Below are positions 1 to 12,259 of a stretch of 64,000 nt of DNA, piece after piece (position 1 is the stretch's first letter; each line of letters opens with the position of its first letter). The position numbers and the translations under genes were made by a program. A model generated the notes under the pieces. It saw nothing but the letters and a program-made list of their open reading frames with translations. It did no database searches and was not told the origin of the DNA. The stretch is from Erodium maritimum (lineage: Eukaryota; Streptophyta; Magnoliopsida; Geraniales; Geraniaceae). The stretch covers positions 29,429,730 to 29,493,729 of the forward strand of contig OY997592.1 of the NCBI GenBank assembly GCA_963921825.1, given 5' to 3'.

Positions 1-891
1 GATCAAGTATTCAGAAATTTACAAGACTTTTGCATGGTTTATGTAGATGATATATTAATTTATAGTGATACCCTAGACCAACATATAAAACACCTAGATA
101 TATTTGTGAAAACTGTGAAACAACATGGAATACTACTTTCTGAGAAAAAATCTGAAATCTTTAGAAATGAGATAGAATATTTAGGATATATTATAGACAA
201 AGAAGGATTAAAACTACAAGACCATATTGTAACAAAAATAAAAAATTTTAAAGACAGACTAGAAAATAAGAAGGAAGTTCAACAATTCCTAGGAATAGTA
301 AATTATGCCTCAGACCATATGAAAAACCTGCTAGAAATAAGAAAACCCTTACAAGAGCTTATAAAGAAAAACACACCTTTTGAATGGAAGGAAGAGCATG
401 AGAAGGCAATAAAGACTATAAAACAAATGGTAACTAACTTACCTAAACACAGGATCCCGATGGAAACTGATCAGTTAGAATTATTTACAGATGCTAGTAA
501 TATAGGTTGGGGAGCAGTCCTTATAGCTTATACACAAGATGACATAGATAAGAAAAAACCCCTAATATGTGGATACGGAGGAGGAACATGGAAACCTCAT
601 GAAAAGAACTACCATATAAATGAAAAAGAATTATTAGCGGTAATGTTTGGAATTAAAAGATTTTATTACCATCTTTCCCAAGTAAAATTCGTGGTTAGAA
701 CCGACAATACTCAAGTAAAAGCCTTTATCACTAACATAATAGATTTGCTACCAGAACTTAATAGGAGAAGAAAATGGCAGTCATTCTTTTGTTGTTATGG
801 CTTCATAGTGAAACCAATATCAGGAACTAAAAATATATTGGCTGATTTTCTTAGCAGGTGTAACCATGGCAGCAGAGCAAATCAACTTTGA
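1..891 (+). CDS. Pararetroviral polyprotein C-terminus: reverse transcriptase end plus RNase H (partial)
   Basis: The frame is open from base 1 to a TGA at 889-891, so the protein is cut by the window edge. The RT catalytic motif YVDD lies at 52-63, followed by RT thumb-like sequence. The RNase H domain follows with four acidic sites that look intact: TDAS, the E in NEKELLAV, RTDN, and the D in ADFLSR near the end. In the family this enzyme copies the pregenomic RNA and removes the RNA strand. No stop or frameshift interrupts this piece, unlike the next ORF. A Ty3-gypsy origin is less likely because an integrase does not follow and the downstream ORF and promoter look caulimovirid. Confidence 0.8.
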   Translation, partial: DQVFRNLQDFCMVYVDDILIYSDTLDQHIKHLDIFVKTVKQHGILLSEKKSEIFRNEIEYLGYIIDKEGLKLQDHIVTKIKNFKDRLENKKEVQQFLGIVNYASDHMKNLLEIRKPLQELIKKNTPFEWKEEHEKAIKTIKQMVTNLPKHRIPMETDQLELFTDASNIGWGAVLIAYTQDDIDKKKPLICGYGGGTWKPHEKNYHINEKELLAVMFGIKRFYYHLSQVKFVVRTDNTQVKAFITNIIDLLPELNRRRKWQSFFCCYGFIVKPISGTKNILADFLSRCNHGSRANQL

Positions 892-1963
892 ACAATACAT
901 TAACAAACTAATCAAACATATTACTGAACTTGATGAAAACATGATAAAGCTACAAAATACAACTGCTGAAACCATCAACAACATACTAAAAGAAACTGAC
1001 CAAAAAATGATAGACTTACAAAAGGAAAAAACTGAAATGTCTAAAACCCTAGCAGAAACGATTAGAGACCGAGAAACAACCCGATCACTACAATCTTTAC
1101 AACTAAAACCCCAGGTCCTAGTATCAAAATTAGCAACCATGCCAGCCTCTTCCACCTCAAACATGTTAGAAAATGGAATCACCATGTGCGATAAAGTAAA
1201 ATACACACCCGAATACACAAAAGCCTTTCAACAGATTACTAAATACTATGATTATAAAACGCATAGCAATATCATAAGAACTGTTAAAAATACCAAATAC
1301 CCCAGATACATATGTAGTGAAGAAGCCAACCCTAATGCAGTGGAAAACTTATTCTTATATGGCTTCGTAGATAAGATACTATTCAATGAAACCCTCAACA
1401 GTGTCTCAAGACTACCTACTATAATTACTGAATCAGCAAGAGAAATGATAAATTCCTATGGACCAGGGCTCTATGGCATTCAAATATTTGATGCCAGCAC
1501 TGACCTAGTAGGAAAACATATAGTAGTGTGCCAACTGTTTAAAACCAGGAAAAATAGTAAGGTCCAAGGAAATGAAGCTTCTCTTAAATTATCACCACCC
1601 TGCACTATTGAAAACTTCCAAGAATGGCTAAGCCAAAAAAGAGCAACATGACTTAACTTCCTAAAATCAAGGATAAGTGACATGTTAACAACAAGAAGGG
1701 CCAAAACCATAGGAACTAGTAAAGGAGGACAGGTGGAAGAAATCATCACCTTATATTATGATAACAATGATATCCTCTCAGAAGGTAACATAGAACTTGA
1801 GAGAATGTACCATAGAATTATTAACCTAGAATATAAACATTCCCCCGAGACAATCAAAGCTTATCAATTCAAACCTGAGAACAAGAAAAGACCCCTTGTG
1901 GGAGAAATTACTCCGGGAATAAAATTATCAAAAGAAGAAGAATCATCTGACCCTTTTCAGTAA
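866..1963 (+). pseudogene. Second pararetroviral ORF, interrupted by one in-frame stop
   Basis: It starts 26 bases inside the end of the RT/RNase H frame, in another frame, an overlap typical of compact viral genomes. The frame is open from ATG 866 except for one TGA at 1649-1651, and then reads on to 1963. The first roughly 70 residues are rich in K, E, Q, I and L and look coiled-coil-forming; the remainder has no motif I recognise. By position it corresponds to the downstream ORF of florendovirus-like genomes or to a diverged ORF VI-type protein; neither can be shown here. It is classed as a pseudogene because of the stop. Confidence 0.6.
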
Positions 1964-2009
1964 GGGAAATGTAAAACCTTGTTAACAGGGCAAAAGCCCA
2001 ACAATGTAA

Positions 2010-2147
2010 AACCCAACATATCACAGGGTGAAAGCCCAACATATCATCGGGTGAAAACCCAACATATCATCGGGTGAAAGCCCAACATATCATCGGGTGA
2101 AAGCCCAATATATCATCGGGTGAAAACCCAACATATTACCATCATCA
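2010..2147 (+). repeat. Short tandem repeat in the viral intergenic region
   Basis: About five to six copies of a 23-bp unit containing CATCGGGTGAAAGCCCAA, varying mainly at GAAAGCCC/GAAAACCC. It lies between the end of the second ORF and the viral TATA box. The lysine-rich open frame over 2120-2380 that follows is low-complexity and not called as a gene. Confidence 0.8.
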
Positions 2148-2484
2148 AAATGGAAGACCAACAAGGAAGTATTCAAGCCCAACATGGATCATACAAGCCC
2201 ATCAAAAAAGCATACAAGCCCAAAAGAAGAACAAGAGCCCAAGATGAAAGCTTGCCAAAGGAACAAGACAAAAATTCAGCAAAAGATGAAAGACAAAAAA
2301 TTCAGCAAAAGATGAAAGATGAAGTTGTGTACAAGAAAAGAAAGTGGAAGAAAAGTAGGAGACAAGAGGAATCTATGTAAGACCATTATTGTGATAGTTG
2401 GCAAAATAGTAAGATTCTTTACCTACTAGTTGCCAAAATAGCAATTGTGAGAATAGTAAGGAGCATTATTGTAATAGTTGATGA

Positions 2485-2520
2485 GGAGGCCTATATAAGG
2501 AACCTCAACTCCATGTAAGA
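2485..2520 (+). promoter_or_regulatory. Caulimovirid-type core promoter (TATA box)
   Basis: CTATATAAGGAA at 2491-2502 closely resembles the TATA context of 35S-type pregenomic promoters and is followed by a pyrimidine-rich leader. It points toward the DnaJ gene, whose inferred leader begins about 400 bases downstream. Activity is not shown by sequence. Confidence 0.55.
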
Positions 2521-2690
2521 TTTCAAGTTTCAATTCTACGAAGTTCATCTTTTTTGAAGTTCTCTCTCTCTATGGCTAGTTAAGCTCTCTTCCTACATCT
2601 ATAGTCTCTTACCATCCTCATTATAACCTTAGTTTTCTATCTCCATAATACACAATTAGTATCATTCTACCTACATCTAAATAGAAACTC

Positions 2691-3674
2691 AAAGGGTCTC
2701 ATTGAGCAATCACCAAATTTGTGAAAAGGGCATTGAAAGTGTCTAAATCGGACGGCATAGAATAAAAAAGCTAGGGCTGAGAAAACAGCGAGTCTGTCCA
2801 TTCCATTTTGAGCCACCAATTCAATAACACTGCTCTGCTCCAATGAGAACTGTCTGGTAGAAAACTCTACCCTCCTCTACCTGCCCGAACCCAACCAAGC
2901 CCCTTCTCTTCCTCTTCTTCTTCGGAACAGTATCGCATCTCACCAACCAAGCGAATTGTACCAAATCTCAGATTCTAAGGACACAGACAAGGCAGAAAGG
3001 TATCTTATCCTTTCTCATTCTTTAGCTTTATCACTCTTCTTCGTTACCCATTTGCAAAATGCCCTAAATTTGTTTGCTTTTCTGCATTTTCTTGTGTTTT
3101 TGAGATTAGTGTCCAACTGTTATGCGATTCAAATGATAAACCAACCCCAGTTGCTTTGAACTGAGGCATCACTGAAAAATCAACAACGAGAGACCGCTCT
3201 TCTCTATGTTGTTTTTGGATAATTGTTCAGAAAAATGACACGGTTTCTGAATATGATATGGTGCACCTTTTTGGAACAAATGGGATTTGGGTAGGATGGC
3301 TAAAATAGGACTAATTAGTTCATGCCTACTGTCTAATTGTAGCTACTGTTTTCTGTATTGTCTCTTGGTTGTGCTACTTTTATTTGGGGGTTTGGACAGC
3401 ATCCTCACCTGAAACTTGTTTTACTTCACCTGTAGTTTGCTGACTTTTTATTTGTCTTTGTTTCGTTTTTTTATTTGAAAGAAAACAATGTTCTATAAAA
3501 ATGCTCCTAGTCAGATGATAAAGTTATTCCATTTCAGATTTGTGTAGACCTCACTTTCTTTGCGTGTTTCTCTTCGCTACTCTTTCTAGATGACCAGTAC
3601 TGAATGTATTTTATTCTGCTTGCAGGTTTCTGGTAAATTGGTTGTTATCTTCGTGCCTATAAGAAGTATATTGG
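2691..3674 (+). other. DnaJ gene 5' region: leader exon, leader intron, second leader segment
   Basis: A leader exon of unknown start seems to end at 2999 (AAAG before GTATCT), with an intron 3000-3625 ending TTGCAG and a second leader segment 3626-3674 just before the ATG. The donor and acceptor are consensus-like, but no transcript supports them. The 5' start was not located. The 67-residue open frame at 2956-3159 spans the proposed donor site and is not called. Confidence 0.5.
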
Positions 3675-6600
3675 ATGGCCATAATATCTTGTGGAAGTAC
3701 TTGGGTGGCTCAATGGGGCATACGCCCTCAATGTTTGCTCAGATCACACATCACAAACAGGACGCCTACATCTCAATGCTGGTGAGCACCTTCCTTAAAC
3801 ACGAATTTGGCATGGGTAGTGTTATAGTTGAACTTGAGACCTTTCTGGCCTTTGCTGGGGGTTTTAACCAAGAAATGATGCTCCTTAGTATGTTGTTATT
3901 ATTTATGTATAAAGTACTGAATTTTCTGATACATCTTTAGATTTACGTCCCTTGAGCATGTTTTCTCTTTTCAATGGTGGCTATTCAAATGATTGAGCCA
4001 TCATATTCTTCGGGCATGTCTTCATAATTAATGATTGTTTGATATTTTTGAGCGGTAGTGTATTGGTTGCATGATGAGAGAACAATTAAAGCGAACCAAG
4101 GTACTCATAAGGGATGATTGAGAAAAGTAAATACAATCAGTTACTTGTGAGGGATGATTGCGAAAAATAAATGCAATCAGTTACTTAACCAATTAGCTTT
4201 CTGGAAGCGGGGAAATGCTGTTCATCTTCTATATATGTGTGTGCATTCCTTCAATTGGTGTAACTGTAACTGATAGATAAAATGAATTTGAATAATGGCT
4301 AGGAAGAGCATTTTAGTTTACAGGGTGAGGTAAATCGTATGTTTAAGAAGTAAGAACCTTAGTTTTGAGTCCTTGTATACTACGATCTTGTGGCTGAAGG
4401 AATTTGTTATGGGCCATAGCAGACCGGTAGTATGCTATGGTTATGAGTATTTTATGTGCTAATGTTCTTCTAATCCAGTATGTAATGAGGTAGCCTTATA
4501 TATTTATTTTTTGCCTTCAGTGTCACAAGCAAGATGAAAAATTTGGCAGTACCAAGCTCAAGCTTCTTCTCAGGGGACTTGGCAGCACCAAATTCAATCC
4601 TATTCTCAGGAAATTCATTGCATTTGTTATATAGTACGGGGTCATCTCGAACTTCTCATTGTCGTAGAGGAGCACGGTTCACAGTCAGAGCCAATAGTGT
4701 GAGTTTAAACCTACATTTGGCTTCTGGTTTTTGGATGATAACTAAGGATGGATTAGTATTTAACACAATCTTACATGCAGGACTACTATGCTGTGCTTGG
4801 GGTATCAAAAAATGCTAGCAAACCTGAAATCAAGAGCGGTATACGCACTTCATATTCTCTCATTTTGAAGGGCTTTCAGATAATTTATGTTAGGGTTAAT
4901 TGTCCAAAACTACATTAAAGTTTTGTACACAAACGGATCCATGCATAAAGTTTTGTCCACGCTTGGTGGGTGCACTGAAGTTTTGACCACCGACTTTTTT
5001 AGAAAAACGTAACAGGGATGTTCAGGATGAATGGCCTGGGCAGTTCTTCCCGGACTAAATAGATATGTGGGAAATACATAATGCATTCTAAAGTTGTGTG
5101 GGCAATTCATGATGCATTCTATAGTTGTGTGGGCAATTCATAATGCATTCTATTGTTGTGTGGGCAATACATTTTTCTAAAAAAGTCAGTGGACAAAACT
5201 TTATGCATGCATCCGTTTGTGGACAAAACATTAATGTAGTTTTGGACGATTAACCCTTTATGTTATATACAGCCTTTGGTGCATTTACATATTTTGTCGT
5301 CCATTTCATCCTTTATACATGTAAAAACTTTATCAAGGACCAATACTGTTATAAACCACTTAATTTCATTGTTCAGAAAATTTACTTAACTTGTTAAAAT
5401 TTAGTAAATGATATAAAGCACGCCATGAGAAAAATAACAAGAAAATAACCCAGAGTATGGAGAGAGGCTCTATGTGGTGCAAAGGATGCTGTGTATATCG
5501 ATTTATTTTACGGTAGTGCGATGAAGGTTTTAAAATTAAAACCTCTGTCCATTTTTTCAAGTTAATCGAATTAAAATGAAGTTAATTAGTATAATAGACA
5601 TCTTTCTGTAGTATCTGGAACTTGATGAGTATGAACTAATGAATTAATGTTTGAGCTTGAATAAAACAATTGATTTACCATATAACAGATAATAGGCATT
5701 TTAATCTATATGAATATGTCTTGAGCCTATCCATATACATCTAGTGACGACACAATATTTTGTTAAAGCAGGAGGTTAGGTTGTTGTCAACGTAGATTTG
5801 GTCTTCATTAGATTCATCAATGATGAGGAAAGAGGAAGTCACATTTGTGAATTTAATAATCACAGGGCCTCAATATGAATATGTTTGAATTAATTAATCT
5901 ATTCGTTACGCTGGAATCTGAATTAATTAATTCATTATATAATAGAAATAATTTTGTGAATACTTCAAAAGGGACCCAGTATTAATGAGAACCAGAAGCT
6001 GAAAACAGATATCATGATAAGCTGTGAATTCCTTGTCTCATCTTTGTAGTACTAAAGCAGTTCTTACTTTTGGCATAATACTTTATATGCATGTTCCATT
6101 AGTGTTACTACTCATAAATCTTTCACATTTCAGCCTATCGGAAGCTCGCTAGAAGTTATCACCCAGATGTAAACAAGTAAGTTGGTTGTCCATTTTTATG
6201 TTGTTTCTCCCTCATCTCTGTATCTTCTATGCTATCTTTTCCTTTGTTACTGGGTATAATTTCTGCCTTGGTTGTTACTAAAAAGTGCTTACTGTTACTA
6301 GATAGGATCAGTACGTGTAAGCTTTGTATACTATAGTTATACGTGAAGCACACTTAGAATAAAACTTCCCTTCATCAGCTCCTTCCTTACTCTCCATCTT
6401 CACATTTCTACGCTTCACCAAGGAGTACTCCTAGTTCTTTTAACCGAGGGTGATGATATTGCGTGATATAGAGAATCCTGAATGTGCACACTTACGGTTT
6501 TTTGCATGTGTATGATCGAACTACTGAAGTATTGCTTGTTCCTGGATTTGTTTTCCTTTTTGTGAGCATCTCTTGAGGACCTTCTGACATATAAGGCATG

Positions 6601-8013
6601 CTTAAAATACAGTCTTGATAAAATGTTTGAAATAATTTTTTTTATATCCGAGCTGGCTTACTCTACATTTTAGTTCTGTTTTCACAGAAATGGAAACATA
6701 TATAGTGGTAATGTTTAATACCAGCACTCCATGTTTCCTGCAAAAGTTCTTTGGTCTATCAGATCCTGGTGACATTGTTTTTTTATCTTATATAGTTCTG
6801 TTTGATCAATATTCTGTATTTTGGTTTAATTTTTGTTACTCTGCAGAGAACCTGGGGCAGAGCAGAAATTTAAGGACATAAGCAATGCTTATGAGGTAAT
6901 GTTACGTTTTATGATTAGGAATTATGCTGGCAGTGAGCTGAAAGTCTGACACAATTAACCTTTGAGGATTGACTCATTTTACAGGTACTATCCGATGATG
7001 AGAAACGATCACTTTATGATAAGTATGGAGAGGCTGGGCTCAAAGGTTCTGGGATGGGCACGGGGGTAAGTAGTGTGTGATGATAATGAAAATGGTTATT
7101 GCTTTCAAACAAACTGTTTTCATTACGCACGCCTAACACTATTCTCTTTGATTCCACCTATCAGGATTTTAGCAATCCCTTTGATCTGTTCGAGTCACTA
7201 TTTGAGAATATGGGAGGGATGGGTGGTGGAATGGGAGGCAGAGGTTCCAGGAGTAGAGCAGTTGATGGTCAGGATGAATATTACAGTCTCGTTTTAAATT
7301 TTAAGGAAGCAGTTTTTGGAGTTGAGAAAGAGATAGAGATAACTCGCTTAGAGAACTGTGGGACATGTGGTGGTTCTGGCGCTAAACCTGGGACTCAACC
7401 TACCAAATGTAGCACGTGTGGGGGGCAAGGTCAGGTCGTCTCTGCAACAAGAACCCCATTGGGAGTGTTTCAGCAGGTGATGACTTGCTCCACGTGTGGA
7501 GGGACGGGGGAGTTCTCGACCCCATGCAACACATGTTCTGGGGATGGTCGGGTAAGGAAGACAAAGCGCATCAGTCTAAAAGTTCCGGCCGGGGTTGACT
7601 CGGGCAGCCGTTTAAGAGTCAGATCTGAAGGTAACGTTGGAAAGCGAGGTGGGTCTCCCGGCGACCTGTTTGTTATTATCGAAGTGACGTCAGACCCTGT
7701 TCTGAAGCGTGATGATACCAACATCTTGTACACCTGCAAGGTGTCGTACATAGATGCAATCTTGGGGACTACAGTCAAGGTTCCAACTGTTGATGGCACG
7801 GTTGATCTGAAGATTCCGGCGGGAACTCAACCAAACACAACCCTTGTGATGGCAAAGAAAGGCGTTCCTCTGCTTAATAAAAGCAACATGAGGGGCGATC
7901 AGTTGGTTCGCGTGCAAGTTGAGATTCCGAAAAGATTGAGCGACGAAGAGAGGAAGCTCATAGAGGAACTAGCTGATATGGGAAAGGCCAAAACTGCTAA
8001 CAGCAGGAGATAG
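3675..8013 (+). CDS. DJA6-like: Chloroplast-type DnaJ (type I Hsp40) protein, DJA5/DJA6-like, 7 coding exons
   Basis: J-protein co-chaperone that would stimulate a plastid Hsp70. Exons read by eye: 3675-3781, 4521-4698, 4781-4838, 6134-6176, 6847-6895, 6985-7065, 7165-8013; all have GT-AG borders and consistent phase, giving 454 residues. Residues 1 to about 93 are Ser/Arg-rich and plastid-transit-like, starting [15 protein letters not shown], similar to Arabidopsis DJA5/DJA6. The J domain starts at DYYAVLG (96) and has HPD at 124-126. A Gly/Phe-rich linker follows (about 163-205), then four zinc-binding CxxCxGxG-type motifs near 237, 254, 280 and 293, and the C-terminal substrate-binding domains. 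This is normal length for a type I protein, and no damage is seen. The ATG at 3675 was chosen because it opens the conserved N-terminus. Intron 3 (4839-6133) holds a MITE. Confidence 0.92.
4893..5256. mobile_element. Mutator-type MITE in intron 3 of the DnaJ gene
   Basis: 364 bp with near-perfect terminal inverted repeats: GGGTTAATTGTCCAAAACTA at the left, its complement at the right. The 9-bp target duplication TTTATGTTA is perfect (4884-4892 and 5257-5265), which is the MULE hallmark. No coding capacity. Inside are three to four copies of a ~34-bp unit with TGTGTGGGCAATTCAT (about 5062-5168). Confidence 0.9.
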
Positions 8014-8519
8014 TTGTCTGTATTTATCCTGTTTGTGGGAACAAAGGATAGGCTCATTTGGAGGAGAATTCCATCTCTTCAGCACTGTAGGGGAAGTATT
8101 TTGTTTCTCTTCTTTTCATTTTTGGTCTATACACATATATTTGAAGGAAAATGAGATAACAAAGGAGATGAACTGGGAGGTTTATCTCTCTGATTTTGTC
8201 CTATGTTTAAATGCAAACTTAATAAATTATTCGTTGGGGCTGAACTGATTATTTTTTAGATGATGATTTTTCGTAAGCATGTTCGGCTCCTATTGATTTG
8301 ATTTGGTACTCTCTTTTGTATTTTGATGTTTGGAGGGTTTGTATAGTGACTAATGACACAATGCTGCAGGGATTTGAGAAACAAGGCTACTTGTATATTG
8401 GATGATCCCATTTCCTAAAAAATCGTCGGGTGTGGTTTTATTTTATTATATGGTTGTGAAAATGACTGAAAATAAAAGAAAAATCCCGACTGATTTCTTA
8501 AATGAGCCCCAGTTTGTCA
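8014..8519 (+). other. DnaJ 3' UTR and downstream spacer
   Basis: AT-rich sequence after the DnaJ stop. AATAAA at about 8221 is a plausible poly(A) signal, which would put the 3' UTR at roughly 8014-8250. Nothing else recognised up to the LINE remnant. Confidence 0.45.
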
Positions 8520-11500
8520 GCGCCACTTCAATCCTGTCTTGATATGCAGAGGGACCCCACCAAGCTCTAGTACATGATATATTAGTTTGGGTAGTTTCTC
8601 CGGAATTCTTAGGAATTCAAGTAGGAACTTGGCCTACTGTTTCCCATTTGCAATTACTTTACCATTTATCAAGGGCTCTTAAGAAGATTTCGTAAATATA
8701 AAGTTCACTCTAAATGTATTCAAGTTGTGTTCTGGACTGGAGATTAATTTTGTGAAACCAAAGGTAGTCCTGAATCCCCAAACTTTATTAGAGTAGATGA
8801 TATTCGATGTTTCGAGGTGTGAAGTTCCAATGAATTATATGGGCTTTAAATTGGCTCAAATCCGAGACTAAGAAAGACTTGAGACCTAGTCATTGAAAAG
8901 TTTAAACAATCTTTGGTATTGTGGCAGACAATGTACTTGTCTTTAGGTGACCGAATAGTTCTAATTCGGTCCACTTTGTCTACTCTGTCGATCTTTTATA
9001 TGTCTTTGTTTAAAGCATCTAATGGTGTCCTAAAAGAGTTAGAAAGCTGGTAAAAAAAGTTTTTGTTGCGACCAAATAATCAGGGCCGGCCTTTTATGTC
9101 TGTTGGCCTTAGGCGAAAATGTAAAAAGAGGCCTTTTGATAGGAAAATCGATTTTACTGCCATGATAAATTAAAGTACACTTGAACAGATGAGATATAAT
9201 AAATCTTGTCCCAATAATTTATCCACGTACATAACTCAATATACATCTACGTACATGGAGAAAAGAAATTATTTGGCCTGATACAATATCTTCACATCTT
9301 TGACCTCTGTGACCTCTCTTTTCAATTTTCCCATTTCTTTTCATCCAAACATCATGCATGTTACCCCTTTGTGTGAAGTTTTGTCATCTGTCATAAGTAG
9401 AACACATTAGAATAGTTTCATTCATATATAAAATTTATCCCATTCATATGCAAATAAATTTGTACATAGAGAAAATGAGTAGAACACATGAGAATAGTTT
9501 CATTCTTATATAAAATTTATCCCATTCAGATGCAAATTAATTTGTAGATAGAGAAAAGGAGTTAGGATAGCCACGTAAAATAAACAAATTTATCATTAAT
9601 GGAAAGATTAGCATGCTAAGCAAAAATCCCCTTTTTAAAGTATCTAAAGTACAGTTGTTCATCCAGACTAAGTTAATAAGGCATTGACAGATTTTTGTAC
9701 ACAACCAAATTGTTGCTGATGCATCTTGCTAACTTATAGTGACCCTTGAGATTGATTAAAAAACAATGGCTATTGATTCAGATAAGTTGTTGAGTTCTCG
9801 ATAAATCTGTGACATAAAAAACTAACTGAAGTCATAAAATTGAAGAAAAATAAAATCAAAACTTTCATGCACCATGCTAACATAACATGCCCATTTGAGA
9901 TTGATTAAAGTACAATTGCTATTAATCCAAACTAAATTACTAAGTTCTTGACAAATTACAGAACAACCAAAAAAATTAACTGAACTTACAAATTGAATAA
10001 ACAACAAAACTTCATGTACCCTAGTAACTCAGACTATGTCTCTATTACATCGAAATGAAGTTCCAAGTTTTAGGACAAATTTATGCACACAAACAAACAA
10101 GATCGTTAGATGCGAACAAAGAGAAGAAATCAGTCCAAAAGTGCTTACAATTTACGGTAATTGTTGAGGAAAGATCTTGTATTTGTAGAAATTACACAGT
10201 AATTGGCTCAAGCAATCGGAACACATGAACATCACTACAAAAGAGAATAGATCTCAATAACATGCAGATTTCTTCAGGGGAAAAGATAGGATTTTGGGTG
10301 AATCTAAGCATGAAATCACACCCTATAAATACACTTGCATGTTCATGTGGAAGGAGAAAAAAGATCATAATTACACAGGATTAGAAAGACCTATTGAAAG
10401 AAGAAACGATTACCTTGGGAAGAAACAATCTGACTGAGATGAGAAAAAGTTAATCTTAGGAAGAGCAAACGTTTTTTTTTTGGGAAGACAATCGGTTGAT
10501 TGGGGAGGGATGCGCGTGTGATCAGTAGTTAAGTAGGGCTTTAATCACTTACATGATATTTTTTGGGCTCAATAAGTAGGCCCGATTTGTTGTTTTTGAA
10601 ATTGGAGGCCTCTTTTTGTTATGAGGCCTTAGGCAAAGGCCTAATTCGCCTAGTGGACGGGCCGGGCCTACAAATAATATAGAGAAAAGGAGGATGGAGG
10701 GTTGGATATAAGGAAGCTGGAGAAAATGAATGAGAGCCTATTATAAAAATGGTGGTGGCGCATCGTGGTGGAAGATACCTCTTTCTAGAAATAGGTTATT
10801 TGTCACAAATTTAGTTGGGACATAACAAAGTGTAATTTCTCTAACCTAGACAAATCAGGAAGTTTCTTTTTGTTTGGTTATATTATAGATTTGGTGAGGG
10901 ATCCCTCTTTTTGAAAGTTATTTGGTCATCAAGGTATACGCTAGAAGCTTGGTTCAGTTTCTAAGATTGATTTTTGGAGGGATACTTGGATTCTAAAAGA
11001 CAAGTTAAATATTCATTTCAAAAGACTCATCGAGCTTTCTACTCAGAATAGATGCAAAGTAGAAACAATCTGCTCAATATCTTATTAGTTTCCGGAATTC
11101 CGTAAAGAACTATGTGTTTGGGATTAAGAACTTCTCAATGATCTATTTGATATCGTGAGAAGCTCTTTAGTGGTGCTTGAGCTTCGAGATGAGATTATTA
11201 GGTTCCATGGAAAGGAAGGCTTTTTTTATATCTTCCACCTATGATTTTTTAGTATATCTGAATTCCCAATCTTGTTGTGAATGAGCGAAATACATATGGC
11301 TTCCTAGGATTCCTCTTAAGATTAGTGCCTTCGTGTTTGGTTGGCGGCTCAAAATGAAATCCCAAAAATGAACTTTTTTAAGGTCCGAGGGGTTCATATC
11401 TCTCTTAAATACTATGTTATGTTCCTTTTACAAGCTATCTTTCTAGAGTGTTCATCATGTCTTGCTGCATTGCCTTGTTTCGTGGTTTATATATGGGTAT

Positions 11501-12050
11501 GGTTTGGTCTTGATAGAGGATACATTGGGTTATGCATGTCGATGTTGAGCCGGCCTTGGTAATTTGGAATGTAAGGGCTCTCGCTGATGGAATAGACATA
11601 ACTATCAATGGTGTTAATCTCACTATGAAAAATATGTTTTTTTGAAAATCGAAAGTTTTCTTTGGTGTTATGATACCAGAAGATAAGATGTTCAACAAGA
11701 TTCAACAACATGTTTTCAATCTACTATGGGATGGCCAGCTCTTGAAACCAAGTACACGTTTTTGTGTATGATGATGTAATCCTATCTAGTGTATTGTTGT
11801 TCGAAAGAGACATTGAGCATGTCTTGAGTGTGTTTTTGGAGCATGTTGAGGTGCAGTACCCTGGGTCCTCTCAGATATGTTTTCTTGATCTCAGTTATGG
11901 GCTATTGGTGGTGGCTTGAGTCTTTGTTTGGGAACAATTTTTGTGTTTGTTATTTTAGGCCTTTAGATTCTTATGGGCTCTGTGTTTCGTAGTCCCTAGT
12001 TGCTAGACAATCTAGATCTTGTAATACATTATCATATATGATTAAAAACA
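8520..12050 (+). mobile_element. Decayed LINE (L1-type) remnant, split by a hAT element
   Basis: Broken frames carry LINE landmarks in the right order. VSHLQ near 8650, where the RT FADD box should follow but is lost; SGLEINF near 8735; and FKQSLVLWQTMYLSLGDR near 8915 with LSIFYMSLFKAS after it, all characteristic of the end of plant LINE reverse transcriptases. After the hAT insertion, IRKLEKMNESLL appears near 10715 and a zinc-binding-domain lead-in (IPLKISAFVFGWRL) near 11310. The tail ends about 12040 in an A-rich stretch. Many stops and shifts: a dead copy. The 5' edge is approximate and no target duplication was found. Confidence 0.75.
9081..10670. mobile_element. Non-autonomous hAT element (1590 bp)
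   Basis: Ends CAGGGCCGGCC / GGCCGGGCCTA form imperfect inverted termini, with further inverted similarity inside (GGCCTTAGGCGAA / GGCGAATTAGGCC and AAAAAGAGGCC). The 8-bp target duplication CAAATAAT is perfect (9073-9080 and 10671-10678), diagnostic of hAT. No transposase frame is present. It contains two internal duplications: about 82 bp at 9397-9478/9479-9560, and a diverged one of about 140 bp at 9745-10015. Confidence 0.9.
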
Positions 12051-12259
12051 AATGACACTACATTATCATATTTTGAAATGTTAATGTTATGGATAAACTA
12101 CTCTTTATAAGATCATCGAATTACGTGACTTGATAGTAGGAGTACAAAGAGAGTTATTCAGGTGTTCTTAGTCCTGGAAGATATACTGAGACTAGTATTA
12201 TGATTGATTTATGACCAAGTTTTATTTATGATGAATATAGAGATATGAAGTCAATATCA

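Larger units (their letters stand above)
1..2690 (+). mobile_element. Endogenous pararetrovirus (Caulimoviridae) fragment
   Basis: The block runs RT end, RNase H, a second overlapping ORF, a leader-like region with short tandem repeats, and a TATA box of the sort found in caulimovirid pregenomic promoters. No integrase or LTR is seen, which fits a pararetrovirus rather than a gypsy element. The two-ORF arrangement with a short overlap resembles florendoviruses and related endogenous caulimovirids; the genus is inferred. The left part lies outside the window and the right border (about 2690) is an estimate, since no target duplication was found. It is a decayed genomic copy. Confidence 0.75.

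Noticed and set aside
820-1218. 132-codon minus-strand frame
   Set aside because: Antisense shadow of the viral second ORF.
2120-2380. Lysine-rich 86-codon frame
   Set aside because: Low-complexity A/G-rich viral intergenic region upstream of the TATA box.
7470-7917. Minus-strand frames of 75-109 codons
   Set aside because: Antisense to the last DnaJ exon.
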